Assembly: GCF_047496725.1 (NCBI RefSeq)
Contig: NC_132985.1
Coordinates: 7,764,001 to 7,828,000 of the forward strand
Direction: 5' to 3'
Source of the DNA: Anoplolepis gracilipes
Lineage: Eukaryota > Arthropoda > Insecta > Hymenoptera > Formicidae
Length of the DNA stretch: 64,000 nt
Numbering within the stretch: the stretch's first letter is position 1; each line of letters opens with the position of its first letter. This document shows, piece by piece, positions 43,335 to 54,321 of the stretch. The notes beneath the pieces are model-generated. The model was not told the DNA's origin and did not search any database. It saw only the letters and a list, made by a program, of their open reading frames with translations. The translations under genes and the position numbers were made by a program.

Positions 43335-43591
43335 GTTAACAGGAGAATATATATTTCGTGAAGGAAGTAATATGCAGATCGAAAAGCGGAATATGTCTTA
43401 AAATTCGCCCGAAAATTAATTTTTATTATTAGGAGAATATATTTCGCAAAGAGGTATTTGCTTTGCAAAAAGTTTGCGAAATATATTCTCCCAATAATAA
43501 CGAAAATAAATTTTCGGGCGAATTTTAAGACATATTCCGCTTTCCGATCTGCATATTACTTTCTTCACGAAATATATATTCTCCTGTTAAC
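43335..43591. mobile_element. Near-perfect 257-bp hairpin MITE
   Basis: GTTAACAGGAGAATATATAT starts one arm and its inverted copy ends the other. Arms of about 120 bases differ at only a few positions around a short centre. It lies at the end of the P-element transposase relic, whose frame it appears to interrupt. Confidence 0.8.
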
Positions 43592-43596
43592 TTACT

Positions 43597-44695
43597 CCAT
43601 TACTTTGGCCTGCTGTCGATATTGATGCAGCGAATCTTGCACTTAACATTTGTAAAGCCCTTTTCACATTCATGGCTTCAAAGTTGTTTGGATAAAAGTA
43701 CGCGTAATGTGGCCCAATAAATTAGAAGTACTTAATTTTCTGTCAAATTCCCACGTTGCATATAAGTCGTAAAAAGACATAATTATTTCTCTCTTCATGT
43801 AAATATACTTATGCGATCTTTTTTGGCAAATCAATCGCTTGATAAGATGAGGCCAATCGAAAGAAGCATTATAAGTTTCACTGTTTAATGAGAAAAATGG
43901 CTCATCTGGTGAAATATTCCAATTATTGAAAGCTTTCCTGTTTGGTCCATCTTGATCGCATGTAATCAATTTTACATTTGCCCGTACATGTTTTAATTTT
44001 TCTAAACATATTTTGGTGAGTTGCACAATCTTCTTATGTGTTGAATTTTTTCCTGTTAAAAAGTATGCTACTAATTGGCGCCAAGGATTTTCTGCATTAA
44101 TACTGTCAAGGCAAAATAGTAAAATATTTTCCGCTGGTTCATTGTTTCGTCTATAGGTCCAAGATCTATTAATCCTTCAATGAGATTATATTTCCGACTA
44201 TATTCTTCAAATTTTTTTTATTGACATCTCATCAAATTTCAAACAACAAACTGTCTGAGAAGATGGTAGTTTAGACAAATTTTCTTGAATTTTGGAAAAT
44301 ATTTCCTCACAGAATCCTGGTCGAATTTCTGTTTCAGAAATCTAATTTCTTACAGAAGATACTGATGGAAGATTTAATCCAGCCTTTCTCATCCGTGAAT
44401 ATCCACTTGCTGAATAAAAAAACATTTGTTTTGCAAGATTTTTTTCTTCTTTTGTATATTGTGACCTTCCTTTGTGTAGTTGAAGTTTTATCATTGTTCT
44501 TGCAAGTGGCTTTTTACACTTCTTTCCATCCAAAAATTCATTAATACTATGTTTGCAAACATTCTTTCTTTTTCGAATTTCAGCACTGTGACGTTGCAAC
44601 ATAGCATTGATAGTTTTTTGTTTTTTTCTTCTTTGCTCAAGAAACTTTTTTAATTTAAAATTCTATTTCTTTAATTTTTCGATTTCATCCATTTT
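43597..44695 (-). pseudogene. P-element / THAP9-like transposase, broken
   Basis: Read on minus: a helical N-terminus (KKFLEQRRKK), LARTMIKLQLHKGRSQY, SASGYSRMRKAGLNLPS, then LPSSQTVCCLKFDEMSI and ITCDQDGPNRKAFN followed by SFDWPHLIKRLICQ. These are typical P-family catalytic-domain segments. There are stops after PSVSSVRN (44342) and around 44170, and a shift near 43678. The GTP-binding insertion and C-terminus are incomplete. It cuts and pastes DNA in intact relatives; this copy is dead. Confidence 0.8.
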
Positions 44696-44829
44696 ATCTT
44701 TCGTTATACATTTGTTGATGAGTTAACTTCTTTTGCACGTTTTCTTTTCGCTTCTTTTGTACATTTGTTGTTATTTCCACTTCTTTTTGAGTATTGTCAA
44801 CAAATAATGGACATTGATTTTCCGTATTG

Positions 44830-45640
44830 AGCCATTCCAGATGAGGACAGATATGAAGGAGAGAAGGAGTGTATGATGGGAAGAAATGAAGGCGATGACG
44901 ATGAAGGTGGAGGTGAGGTGCGAGTTGTGAATAGGCAGAGAGAGGGGAAGCCAAATGAGTGGAGTGCGGAGAAGGAGAGGGGGAGGAGGAAGAGGATTAT
45001 CAAGGAACCGGAAGCAGCGAGGGAGAGAAAGAAGGAGAAGAGGGCCAAGAGAGAGGAGGGGGGACAGAGGAGAGGGAAGAATGAGGAGATGAAGAGTTGC
45101 AGGGGATGAGAGAAATGGAACAGAAAATCGGGGAGAGACGAAGGACGGAGAGGTATAACAAGAAGAGTGAGGAGAGTAAGGAGTAGACGGAATGGAAGGA
45201 AGGAGAAGAAGAATGTTTTAAAGAGCTGGCAAATGCAGTTGGAGACGTGACGAAAGGTTAGGAGGAGGAGAGGCGATAAGACAAAGTGAAGAGAGGAGTA
45301 AGCGGGAGAACAGAATAAAGGAGAGAAGGAAGAAAGCGCAAAGAGGAGGAAGAGAACAGGGAGAGATGGACGAGCTGAAGCGGGGAAAAGGGAAGAAGGA
45401 TAGGCAGCAAGAGGAAGTGAGGTGTAACGAGGATGCATGAGAAAATGAAGAGAGAGTGAGAGAGAGAAAGAGGGAAAGAGAGGGAAAGAACGGGATATGA
45501 GTGGAGACTCGGCTGTAGAGGTAGAAAATGAAGGAAGAGGAGGAGGATAGAAGGTTGAAAGGCGAAAGAAAAGGGGCGTGAGGCAGGGAGCGAGGTTCTT
45601 TAAAATGTGAAGGCTCAAGGCCAGGATCGTGTGGGCAGAT
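44830..45640 (+). repeat. Purine-rich retroelement block
   Basis: A/G-rich plus strand with Glu/Arg/Lys frames. It ends in a CAAGGCCAGGATCG-containing tail, like the blocks at 622 and 46200. The 273-aa minus frame is a composition shadow. Confidence 0.55.
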
Positions 45641-45699
45641 TTTGAACACAGAACTATGTATATAATAGAGGTGCGAGGAGGAATGAGGTCTGGTGATGT

Positions 45700-45743
45700 A
45701 GTTAGGTAAATTGCATAGATTTAAAGAAGTGTATGTAAGGAGT

Positions 45744-45792
<49 letters not shown>

Positions 45793-46300
45793 AAGGGAAA
45801 GAGAGAGTGAGAGTGAGGGTAAATGGCCAGGTTACTAGGAAAAAAGGGGAGAGTAACAGCGATGAGAATGAGAGAGAGAGAGAGAGATTGAAAGAGGTTC
45901 GAGGATAATGTTGGCGGTATATTATTGTAAATTGTAAATATGTAAGATATGTATGTTGGGACAACGAAAGAGGAGGTATTTTAAGTGTTAGAATATAGAA
46001 TTACAGAAGAGAGAAAGATATGAGGAGGTTTATAAGTTAAGATAGTTGAGGGACACATGTGGGGCAGAGAGAAAGAGAGAGAGAGAGGGGGGGAGAACGC
46101 GAGAGATGAAAGAGAAGGTATTTTCTTTTGTGAAGGGAAGAGGAAGAGGGAGGGAGAAGCAGAGGGTTGGAAAGGTGTAAGGAAGGACAGGGGACGTAGG
46201 GTAGGGAGAGAAGCATAGATTGTGAGGTCGCTAAATGGCCAGGATCGGGATATGAGGATGTATTGTTAATGTTGTACAAATATATAAAGTTTTTGATGTG
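45700..46300 (+). repeat. Purine-rich retroelement tails with GA microsatellites
   Basis: Two adjacent tails containing AAATGGCCAGG, with (GA)n runs at about 45750-45790, 45870-45886 and 46070-46090. Confidence 0.55.
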
Positions 46301-46354
46301 AAATTAGATTGTAATCCTGAGGGTAAATGCAATAAATATACTATGTATATATAT

Positions 46355-46401
46355 ATATTTGATAATATCTAGAACCGACAACACAATATTCTTAATATTT
46401 A
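46355..46401 (-). repeat. 47-bp inverted repeat, right arm
   Basis: Inverted partner of 40857-40903. Confidence 0.8.
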
Positions 46402-46699
46402 AAAATTTAATTTCTTTAGTTACTAAATGTTGATTTTGTACTAAGTTCAAGTATCATTTTTGTTTCATATATTTATGGTCACCAGGATGCCCATATTACC
46501 CGCACTTTATCTCATTTTATGACAGTGTTTCTGAAAAGTATGTCTTCTTTAAATCTTTTAGTATTTCATTTAATCCAAAATATAGTATCGTTAACCAATG
46601 AAATAGAAAACCCTATGACGTGTATTAATTGATTCTCAAATGTCTAATGATTTTTTTATTACACAAAAATAAACTGGGAGGCTACATTATCATCTCTTT

Positions 46700-47380
46700 T
46701 TTTCTACAATTTTAATTTATTACCCCTCTTTACAGGAAGCGGTTATAGAAAAAAAATGTTTTATACATAAGTTTTTTTAACTTTGAGGGGGACATAAGAA
46801 GTCACTGGTTTGACCTTAGACAATTGTTTGAAAATCATATTAAGGTCACTTTCAATTTCTTAAATGGAAACTCTTATTTTTAATGCATAATTTTTGTAGA
46901 CTATTTTAAGAGCTTTTTTCAAAAGATATAATAAAGTATATAAAGTACTTAGTTTCATTTTTCTGTGCATAAAAATATTAAAGTAAGATTATCAAAAACT
47001 AAATATTTTACAAAATATTTTACATTTTATATCAAAAAATTATTAGCTTAATCCTTATAATACAAGAAGTACTTAAGAGAAAAATATTTTATTATAGTAT
47101 TATTGTAGTATTTTGGAAAATTCTTGAGAGAAGCTACAAGAATATGCATTAAAAAATATGCATTTCCATTTAAGAAATTGAAGGAAACTTTGTAATCTTC
47201 AAATAACTATCTAAAGTCAAACCAATAACATTATCTTATGTTTCTCTCGAAGTTAAAAATCTTTTGTATGAAACATTTTTTCGTATCTTTCATACTTTTT
47301 GAAATATTTAAATAGATAAATAGATAAATATTAAATATATAAATAGATAAATTAAAATGTACTACTTTGTATATGTATAC
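46700..47380. mobile_element. Degenerate mariner-type foldback
   Basis: Inverted arms resemble the TIR of the element at 34082 (a GGGGGACATAAG / GGTTTGACCTT context). No coding sequence. Confidence 0.5.
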
Positions 47381-47384
47381 AGGA

Positions 47385-48300
47385 TGTTTCATTTATCTCT
47401 TACACCTCAAATAATTTTTATTTTTGATTGTACAACAAAATGTTTCAAATAAAAAGTTGTTTGACTTAAAGAGGGACAGAAGATGTCGCTACTGATATTT
47501 TTTTAAAAGACTTCAATGTTAAATATTTTTTTTATAAAATTACTGTAATTTTTTTATAAATTGATACTTATGTAACATTCTCTATAAAAAATTATAAGGG
47601 TAGAATGGCTAAAAATGAATAGTTTACGAGATATTTTATATTTAATTTTGACATAATCTTACGTAAATTATAACTACGGAATATTATACTTACGGAATTA
47701 TTATACTTACGAAAATATTTCGTAATATTTTACGAAATATTTCATAATTTACGTAAGATTATATCAAAATTAAGTATAAAATATCTCGTAAACTATTCAT
47801 TTTCTGATTTTATCTTTTAATATTTTTATACATAAAATAACGAGAGAAATCGATTAGTGCAAAGAAAACACATAGTTGTTTTAAAAAAATGTGTAATTTA
47901 TACATAACTATTAACTACATATTTTTTTACATTAATCGATTTCTCTCATATTATATTGTGTATAAAAGTATTAAGGTAAAATGATAGGAAAATGAATATT
48001 TGACGAGATATTGTATAATTTATGTAAAATCATATCTAAAGTATAAAATATCTCGTAAACTATTCATTTTTTGGCCAATCTATATCCTGTAACTTATAAA
48101 ATATTGCTTAAAATTAATTTATATAAAAAAAATATAGTAGTCCCATTTAAAAAAAAACAAATAATCTTTAAATCATTTTAAAAAAAGCCTTTTAAAAAAA
48201 TGTCTATAGCGGCGTCTTCTATCCTCTTTCAAATCAAATTTTTATTTGAAATATTTTATTGTACAATTAAAAATAAAAAAGTTATTTGAAGTATAAGACT
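47385..48300. mobile_element. Second foldback, with palindromic centre
   Basis: Starts ACAGGATGTTTCATTTATCT; the inverted arm is at about 48120-48300. The centre near 47690-47760 is itself palindromic (TTACGTAA / ATATTTCGTAA words). Confidence 0.5.
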
Positions 48301-48311
48301 GCGATCCGATA

Positions 48312-48441
48312 TTTAACTCTCAGGTCCAAAATGCGCTTACAGCGCTGAAATATATCGCTCTATCTTTGTTTGATATTTGTTGTTAAACGAAGACAATTGA
48401 TGCTTACAGCGCTGTAAGCGCATTTTGGACCTAAGAGTTAA
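48312..48441. repeat. 130-bp hairpin
   Basis: Arms TTTAACTCTCAGGTCCAAAA ... CAGCGCTG and the inverted CAGCGCTG ... AGAGTTAAA, with one or two mismatches. Confidence 0.75.
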
Positions 48442-49194
48442 ATAAAATACCCAGTATATGTATATATATTTTGTATATACAGGGTATTCAATAGACTCAT
48501 AATGGAGATTATACTAATGAAATTTATCTAATATCTATATACTTAAATATATAAATGTTTACTTTTTGCAGTTTATTCACAAAAATTTAATTAAGAAAGA
48601 AAAAAAACAGAGAGAAAAACAAAAAGAAAAAAAATTGAAAAAAAGAAGAGTAAAAAAAAGAAAAAAGTAGAGATAAAAAAGGTTTGTATATATTTTTTAA
48701 AATTATTTTAATACATCCAATTCTCTTTTTACATGATTTTTATATGCTTTTTTAAGTAATTCTTTTTACATGATTTTTTAAAATAATACATTTTTTAAAT
48801 TATTTTTATAATTTTTTATGTATACAGGGTGTACCCTGTATTATATACGAATTGCCGGATCAACTCTCATGGGTAGATAGAGCGTGTTAAACTTAAAGAG
48901 AAAATTCTTATATTATTTTGCTAAATTCGCAATAATTAATGAAATATAAACTAGTAAAGATCGGCCAATCCGAACCAGTATAAACGTGCGACGCAAAGAA
49001 ACCTCCTCTTGTCACTTGATATTAAGCGCGCGAAGACGCCTCCCACTTGTTATCTGATATTAGGCGCGCGGCGAGACAGGGGTGGAGTACTCTACAAAGG
49101 ACATACAAAGGACGTACTGAAAGAGACACATACAGTACGCGTTGCGTTTATATGCATGTGATTCTTTCAGTTATCATACACGGCAAAAAATTAT

Positions 49195-49505
49195 ATGACT
49201 TGATAAAAAATAATATGACTTGATTACTCGAATAATCAGTAATTAATTATCTAAAATTTTTTTATTACTGTTGGAGTAATTAACGTCGAAAATTATTTGA
49301 TTACTTGGATAATTATAGTCGAAAATTATTTGATTACTTAGATAATCAGTAATTAAAGTAGAAAATTTTAGTAATCAAATCTATAAATTTTTCTATTCAG
49401 TAATTAAGGTCAGATGCTTCTTATTTAGTTAATTGAAAAAATTTTAGGTTTGATTACTAAAATTTTCTACTTTAATTACTGATTATCCAAGTAATCAAAA
49501 AATTT
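49195..49505. repeat. Imperfect AT-rich palindrome
   Basis: GATTACTTGGATAATYA and AATTTTCTACTTTAATTACT words recur in both orientations around about 49390. Confidence 0.55.
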
Positions 49506-49529
49506 TTTTCTCGCATCGAACTATTCTCT

Positions 49530-49538
49530 CTCAACTTC

Positions 49539-49583
<45 letters not shown>
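49530..49583. repeat. (CT)n microsatellite
   Basis: CTCTCT run with few interruptions. Confidence 0.9.
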
Positions 49584-49584
<1 letters not shown>

Positions 49585-49649
49585 ACGAGAGCGCGACATA
49601 TGAAATGTGCTATCGTTTCCACACCACCTTGCGGTAGATTGCATAGCGC

Positions 49650-50420
49650 ATTTTTTTTATAGTGGTATTCCCAATAGGTCTAATCCACTCTCATAATTTA
49701 ATGTACTGTTCGAAGTGCCTTCCTCTTTCTTGTACACAGAGTTTGGCCCTTCGAATAATATTGCGCGTTGAACGATACGTCATTTCTGGCGTGATAGTAC
49801 GAAAGCTCCCAGAATTGCTTCTCGTACTTCAGCTTCTGTACCATCACGCCTCTGTTCAACTAAATTTTTAATATAGCCCCATACAAAATAATCAAGAACT
49901 CTTAAATCTGGCGATCGCGCCAGCCAGATAATTGCCACCTCGACCTATCCACCTGTCCGGATAATGCGCGTTTAAAAATTCGCGAACCTGCCGCGAAAAA
50001 TGCGCAGGAGCCCCATCGTATTGATAAATTAATTGTGCCCGTGCGCGTAGAGGAATATCCTCGAGAAGTGTGGGCAAAATATTTTGTAAGAAATTATAAT
50101 ATACTTGCCCATTTAATCGGGGCGGTAGAAAATAGGGGCCAATCTGAAAATTGCCGAAAAAAGTAATTTTTTGAAGCTGTAAGAGAAAATTTCTTGAGTT
50201 ACTCAGTGAAGTTATTACTTACGATTTGGTTTGCAGTTATTTCTGCCCATACATTTATTGCCCAGCGATATTGGAAGGCGTGTTCTCGTATGGCATACGG
50301 ATTTTCATCCATCCATATCAAAAAATTATGCCTATTAAATATACCATTTGGCGTGAAAGTGGCTTCGTCGATCCACAAAATTCGGTCGGGAAAAGAGTTA
50401 TCCCGCCGACATTGTGCAAA
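49650..50420 (-). pseudogene. Mariner transposase fragment
   Basis: Read on minus in several frames: ILWIDEATFTPNGIFNRHNF with the first Asp, IGPYFLPPRLNGQVYYNFL, LIYQYDGAPAHFSRQVREFL with the second Asp intact, and YFVWGYIKNLV near the third. Frameshifts occur near 50200 and 49900. The N-terminal DNA-binding part is missing beyond 50421. Confidence 0.75.
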
Positions 50421-50986
50421 GTGTGACGTCCCGCCAAAAAAATTTCAAATTAAATTTTTCAAAATATAAATATACCGCTAGAAATATTAACACATGCTAT
50501 AATATATACGTATATATCTCAAATTCAGCTTAATAAAATATTTTTTCGAGCAAAGTATTATATAGTTATTAAATTGGATATTGCTTGCTTACATAGAAGT
50601 GTTAACAGAATAATGCTGACCCTTATCAGTAAAGAAATCACATAATTGCAATCATTAGACTACTATATATATTGATTTTCTAAATAGAAGCTGAAATTCT
50701 TCCCATTAAAATATATAGAAATATATGTTACCATATTCTGATATTAATCAGAATCATTGAAATTCAATAAATAGATTACGCGATTGTAACAGAAATATTT
50801 TCAAAATCATTATATTAATATATCAATACCAAATCATACTAAAAATCGCTTTATCAATTTCTTAATTATTATAATGAAAAAAATAATAATAAAAAAAAAA
50901 GGAAATATTATTTAGTAAAACATACATTAAAAGGGAATGCGCACATTATATTCAAAAGATTAGACAGAGTTAAAAAGAGTTAAAAC

Positions 50987-51000
50987 GGCCTAACCCATTA
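50987..51000. repeat. 14-bp target-site duplication, left
   Basis: GGCCTAACCCATTA, repeated exactly at 51669-51682. Confidence 0.9.
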
Positions 51001-51668
51001 CTGGATCCTCACGGCGGGGGCGTATTCTGACATGTATCGAATGCGCGTGGCCTGTCAGGAGGATCCGGACCCGAATGTAAGAAGACCCCTGCCACCAAGA
51101 GTCATGGCGAGGCTCAGGCTCCAGGCTCGGCGGCGCAGGTTAGCCGAGTGGGAAGAGGGCCTGTCCAACGCAAGGACAGGTCTACGCGCTGTCGAGGCTA
51201 TCCGCCCAGTCTTAATTGACTGGGTGGACCGACGACACGGCGCCCTCGATTTTAGGACAGTACAGGTGCTTACGGGGCACGGTTGCTTCGGGGAGTACCT
51301 GCACCGGATAGGAAGGGAACGGTCGACCGCTTGTCATCATTGTGACGCCCCGGTGGATACGGCTGAACACACCCTGGCCGAGTGCCAGGCGTGGGAAGGG
51401 CAACGTCGTGCCCTCCGGGGCGCCATAGGGGAAGAGGTCTCCCTATCTGCCATGCGAGCCATGGTAGATGGGGAGGACCAGTGGAGGGCGGCCGCCTCTT
51501 TCTGTGGGGACGTCATGTCCCGGAAGGAGGCGGCCGAAAGAGAGAAGGAGGGTTTTAGTGGGTATACCCGACCATAATTAATTGGTCGGGTGAGTCCCAC
51601 ATACCCTCTGGGAGTCCCCGCTCCCAGGGGGATGCATAAAGCATTTCTCAATGTAAAAAAAAAAAAAA
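51001..51668 (+). mobile_element. 5'-truncated R1-clade LINE insertion
   Basis: A 3' end of the same LINE family as 21049-26480, ending in about 14 A residues. The frame 51032-51577 has LTGHGCFGEYLHRIGRE and the zinc region CHHCDAPVDTAEHTLAEC, then SFCGDVMSRKEAAERE, and runs into the 3' UTR. Exact 14-bp duplications and the poly-A are target-primed reverse transcription hallmarks. The frame is well kept, so the insertion is fairly young. Confidence 0.9.
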
Positions 51669-51682
51669 GGCCTAACCCATTA
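51669..51682. repeat. 14-bp target-site duplication, right
   Basis: Exact copy of 50987-51000, directly after the poly-A. Confidence 0.9.
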
Positions 51683-51824
51683 TCTAGAATTAATTTCATA
51701 ATAATATGTAAATCTACATGGAAGATTCTTTTCTTAGTGCAATTGATGAAAAAGTAATAATCTAAAAGCATAACGTATGACAAATATTACTATATACATA
51801 TATATCTATATATACCTATATATA

Positions 51825-52316
51825 CAGGGTGTCCCCGAATTGGCAGATCAACTCTCGTGGGTAGATAGAGCGTGTTAAACTGAAGAGAAAAATCTTATAT
51901 CATTTTGCTAAATTCGCAATAATTAATGAGATATAAATTAATAAAGATCGGCCAATATGTGTCAGGATAAGCGCACGGCGCGAAGAAGCCTCCTACTTGT
52001 TATTTGATACTAGGTGCGCGGCGAGACAATAGGCGGAGCGCTCTATAAAGGACGTACAAAGAACGTACAAAGGGCGTACTTAAAGAGACACGTACAGTGC
52101 GTTCTGCGTTTATGTCTTGCCGCGCGCCAAGTATCAAGTAACAACTGGGAGGTTTCTCCGCGCCGTGCGCTTATACTGGCATGGATTGGCCGATCTTTAT
52201 TAATTTATATCTTATTAATTATTGCGAATTTAGCAAAATGATATAAGATTTTTTTGTTCAGTTTAACACGCTCTATCTACCGACGAGAGTTGATCCGTCA
52301 ATTCGGAGACACCTTG
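51825..52316. mobile_element. Palindromic mariner MITE, 490 bp
   Basis: CAGGGTGTCCCCGAATTGGC at one end and its inverted form at the other. The arms are similar nearly to the centre, with TA-rich flanks. It is related to the element end at 48825. Confidence 0.8.
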
Positions 52317-52339
52317 TATATATATATATATATATATAA

Positions 52340-53560
52340 AAGGGAATTAGCCTCCTATGCTAAAGTAAAACTATAAGGAATCACGATAGACAAGAATTAT
52401 AAATTTATAAATGACAGTAACAAATTGCAATAATTAAATCTTCCATCTATATGGAAGTATCTATATACTATTATAGTATCTATATACTATTATAAAAGTA
52501 GACATGTCAATAAGAAATATGTGATACAACAAGAGAGAAAAATTAAAGGAAATTTAAATACAAAAGCATAATTAATAAGTGAAAAGAAAATAAGAAATAT
52601 TAAGATATAATAATTTTGAGAATGAATATTAACTCTTGCTATAGCTAAATTAATAAGTTTCTCTTGCTGTAAAAAGAATTATAATATAAGAGTGCGAAAT
52701 TATTTTATAATACAAAGAGCTTTTCATTCGCATGATGACGCAATAGGCGGCGGCGAGAAAGACTCAGTGAAACCGAATATTATCCTTATCTATTGACGCA
52801 GAGACTCAGTGAAACTAAATATTATGTCAACGCAGAGACTCGATGAAACCGATATTAGCTTATTTTTCGACGCAGTGACTCGACGAAACTAAATATTACA
52901 GCAACGTGCTTTTGATATTCACCGCTGAATATCAACTTAAGATTAAGAAGAGCTCGCCGCTTCTGACGTCTTCGAAGGCGGAGAGTTCCCTCACCAAGAT
53001 CAAGAATTCATCTCCATCCGGACGAAGTAGCCAACCCGGGAAATCTTGGATCCACCGGACGCCTAGAGGGAGGTGACTTCAGAGTGGGGACGGACCGCAA
53101 AGCGTCAGTCGAGCTTGCGGATAGAATCAGTCACCAGTCAATCTTTATCCTAACAAGTCACATTAAAAATCTTCATCCGGTTAAGTCGCCAATACCCCTT
53201 CAAACCGTTAACTAACATCTCTCCGAAACGTTTAGTCCGAAGTCGTGAAAAGTCGTCTCCGAGTCTTTATTCACTGCGTCCTAAAATCAAATCTTAACTT
53301 AGTTTTTCTCAGCTATTTTGTATTGTCAAGATAGATCTTTAATAATACTTTACTTTTTCGTCTTCGCGACTCGTCTTATTTTATAATTCATATCTGTGAC
53401 TCACTCTATTTTATAATTTAGAATTACTACTTTATTGTTAATTAATTTCCAATTTCTGGTACAGTGCGGTTGTACCTTTTGCTTTCAAATTGTAACCAAC
53501 ATTTATAATCATTACTTGCAATCTCTGTAAAATCTTCAAGCTTTTAAAATACATAGTTGC
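52340..53560 (+). repeat. Long inverted repeat, left arm (about 1.2 kb)
   Basis: Starts AAAAGGGAATTAGCCTCC. Contains GACGCAGAGACTCAGTGAAAC repeats (52740-52900), a GC-rich block (52950-53130) and GGTACAGTGCGG. All recur inverted at 62730-63985. No open frame is conserved in both arms. Confidence 0.75.
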
Positions 53561-53859
53561 TTATTTCACAATATTCACAAGTATATTCACGCATACATTA
53601 TATATTTATTTACAATTATAGTTTTATATTTTTATTTTATATTATAATTTTAGTAACAATTTATAAGTTTTATTTTTAATTATTTTAGATATTTTAATTT
53701 ATTAATTTATTCATAACCATTCTATCATAAACATTCGTTTATTTCAATAAAATAAATAAGTTCTTTCATTATAGTGAAATAACAGCCTACGTCAGTTCAA
53801 TATTTCAAATTAAATCAACCGTAAGAAATGGTAGAACAACGCATCTTTTTAATTTTATT

Positions 53860-54321
53860 ATGAGCAACGATGAAGTTACCATCCAAATTGCTGCCTGGAA
53901 TGATTTAGCCTTTAAATATGTAGACATAATAACTCAAACAGAACAAGTAAGATATATTTATATAATATTAAAGTAAAGTTTTTTTATATAATATTATATA
54001 ATATTAATTATATATTAATTTATATAATTTTATATAATATTACATTTAAATATATTTATATAATATTATTTATTATATTAATTAAAATAAATTCTTAAAT
54101 TGTAGGTTTATACTTTACAAAAAGTGGTACCTAAAATCCTTTCGAGGAAAGAAGTTTTACATAATGCTTTGTTTCCATATGAATTATTAATCCGAAGTTT
54201 CACTACTATCGTGTCTATTGGTATTTATAAAATATCAAAAGAAATTGAAACAATTTCTTTGATTAAAATGCATAATGCCAGAACAAAAAGTGGTTCAATA
54301 ATAGGTAATTTGATATCATAA
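53860..54321 (+). pseudogene. RPA/OB-fold-like ORF in two exons
   Basis: First exon 53860-53946 (MSNDEVTIQIAAWNDLAFKY and nine more codons), GTAAGA donor, acceptor TTGTAG at 54105, then 54106-54304 or to the stop at 54321 (VYTLQKVVPKIL, LFPYELLIRSFTTIVSI). TIQIAAWND and YELLIRSFTTI resemble the OB-fold DNA-binding domains of RPA-like proteins carried by some Helitrons. Short pieces at 55366-55617 (FYIGAITDEYYKLSVLIT and PPYLSVSSVKNVVQLIDV) may be later exons, with one stop. Helitron Rep-like fragments follow at 56925. The assignment is tentative. Confidence 0.4.

Larger units (their letters stand above)
48825..50421 (-). mobile_element. Mariner-type element, one end only
   Basis: CAGGGTGTACCCTG at 48825, followed by sequence closely similar to the MITE at 51825. 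The transposase relic lies at 49650-50420. The right part is lost where LTR-like family 2 begins at 50422. Confidence 0.6.
50422..51790 (+). mobile_element. LTR-like family 2, longer copy
   Basis: Begins TGTGACGTCCCGCC, matching the fragment at 27053-26481. It is interrupted by an R1-type insertion at 51001-51668 and continues to about 51790, where ACGTATGACA may be the end. AT-rich, non-coding. Confidence 0.5.
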
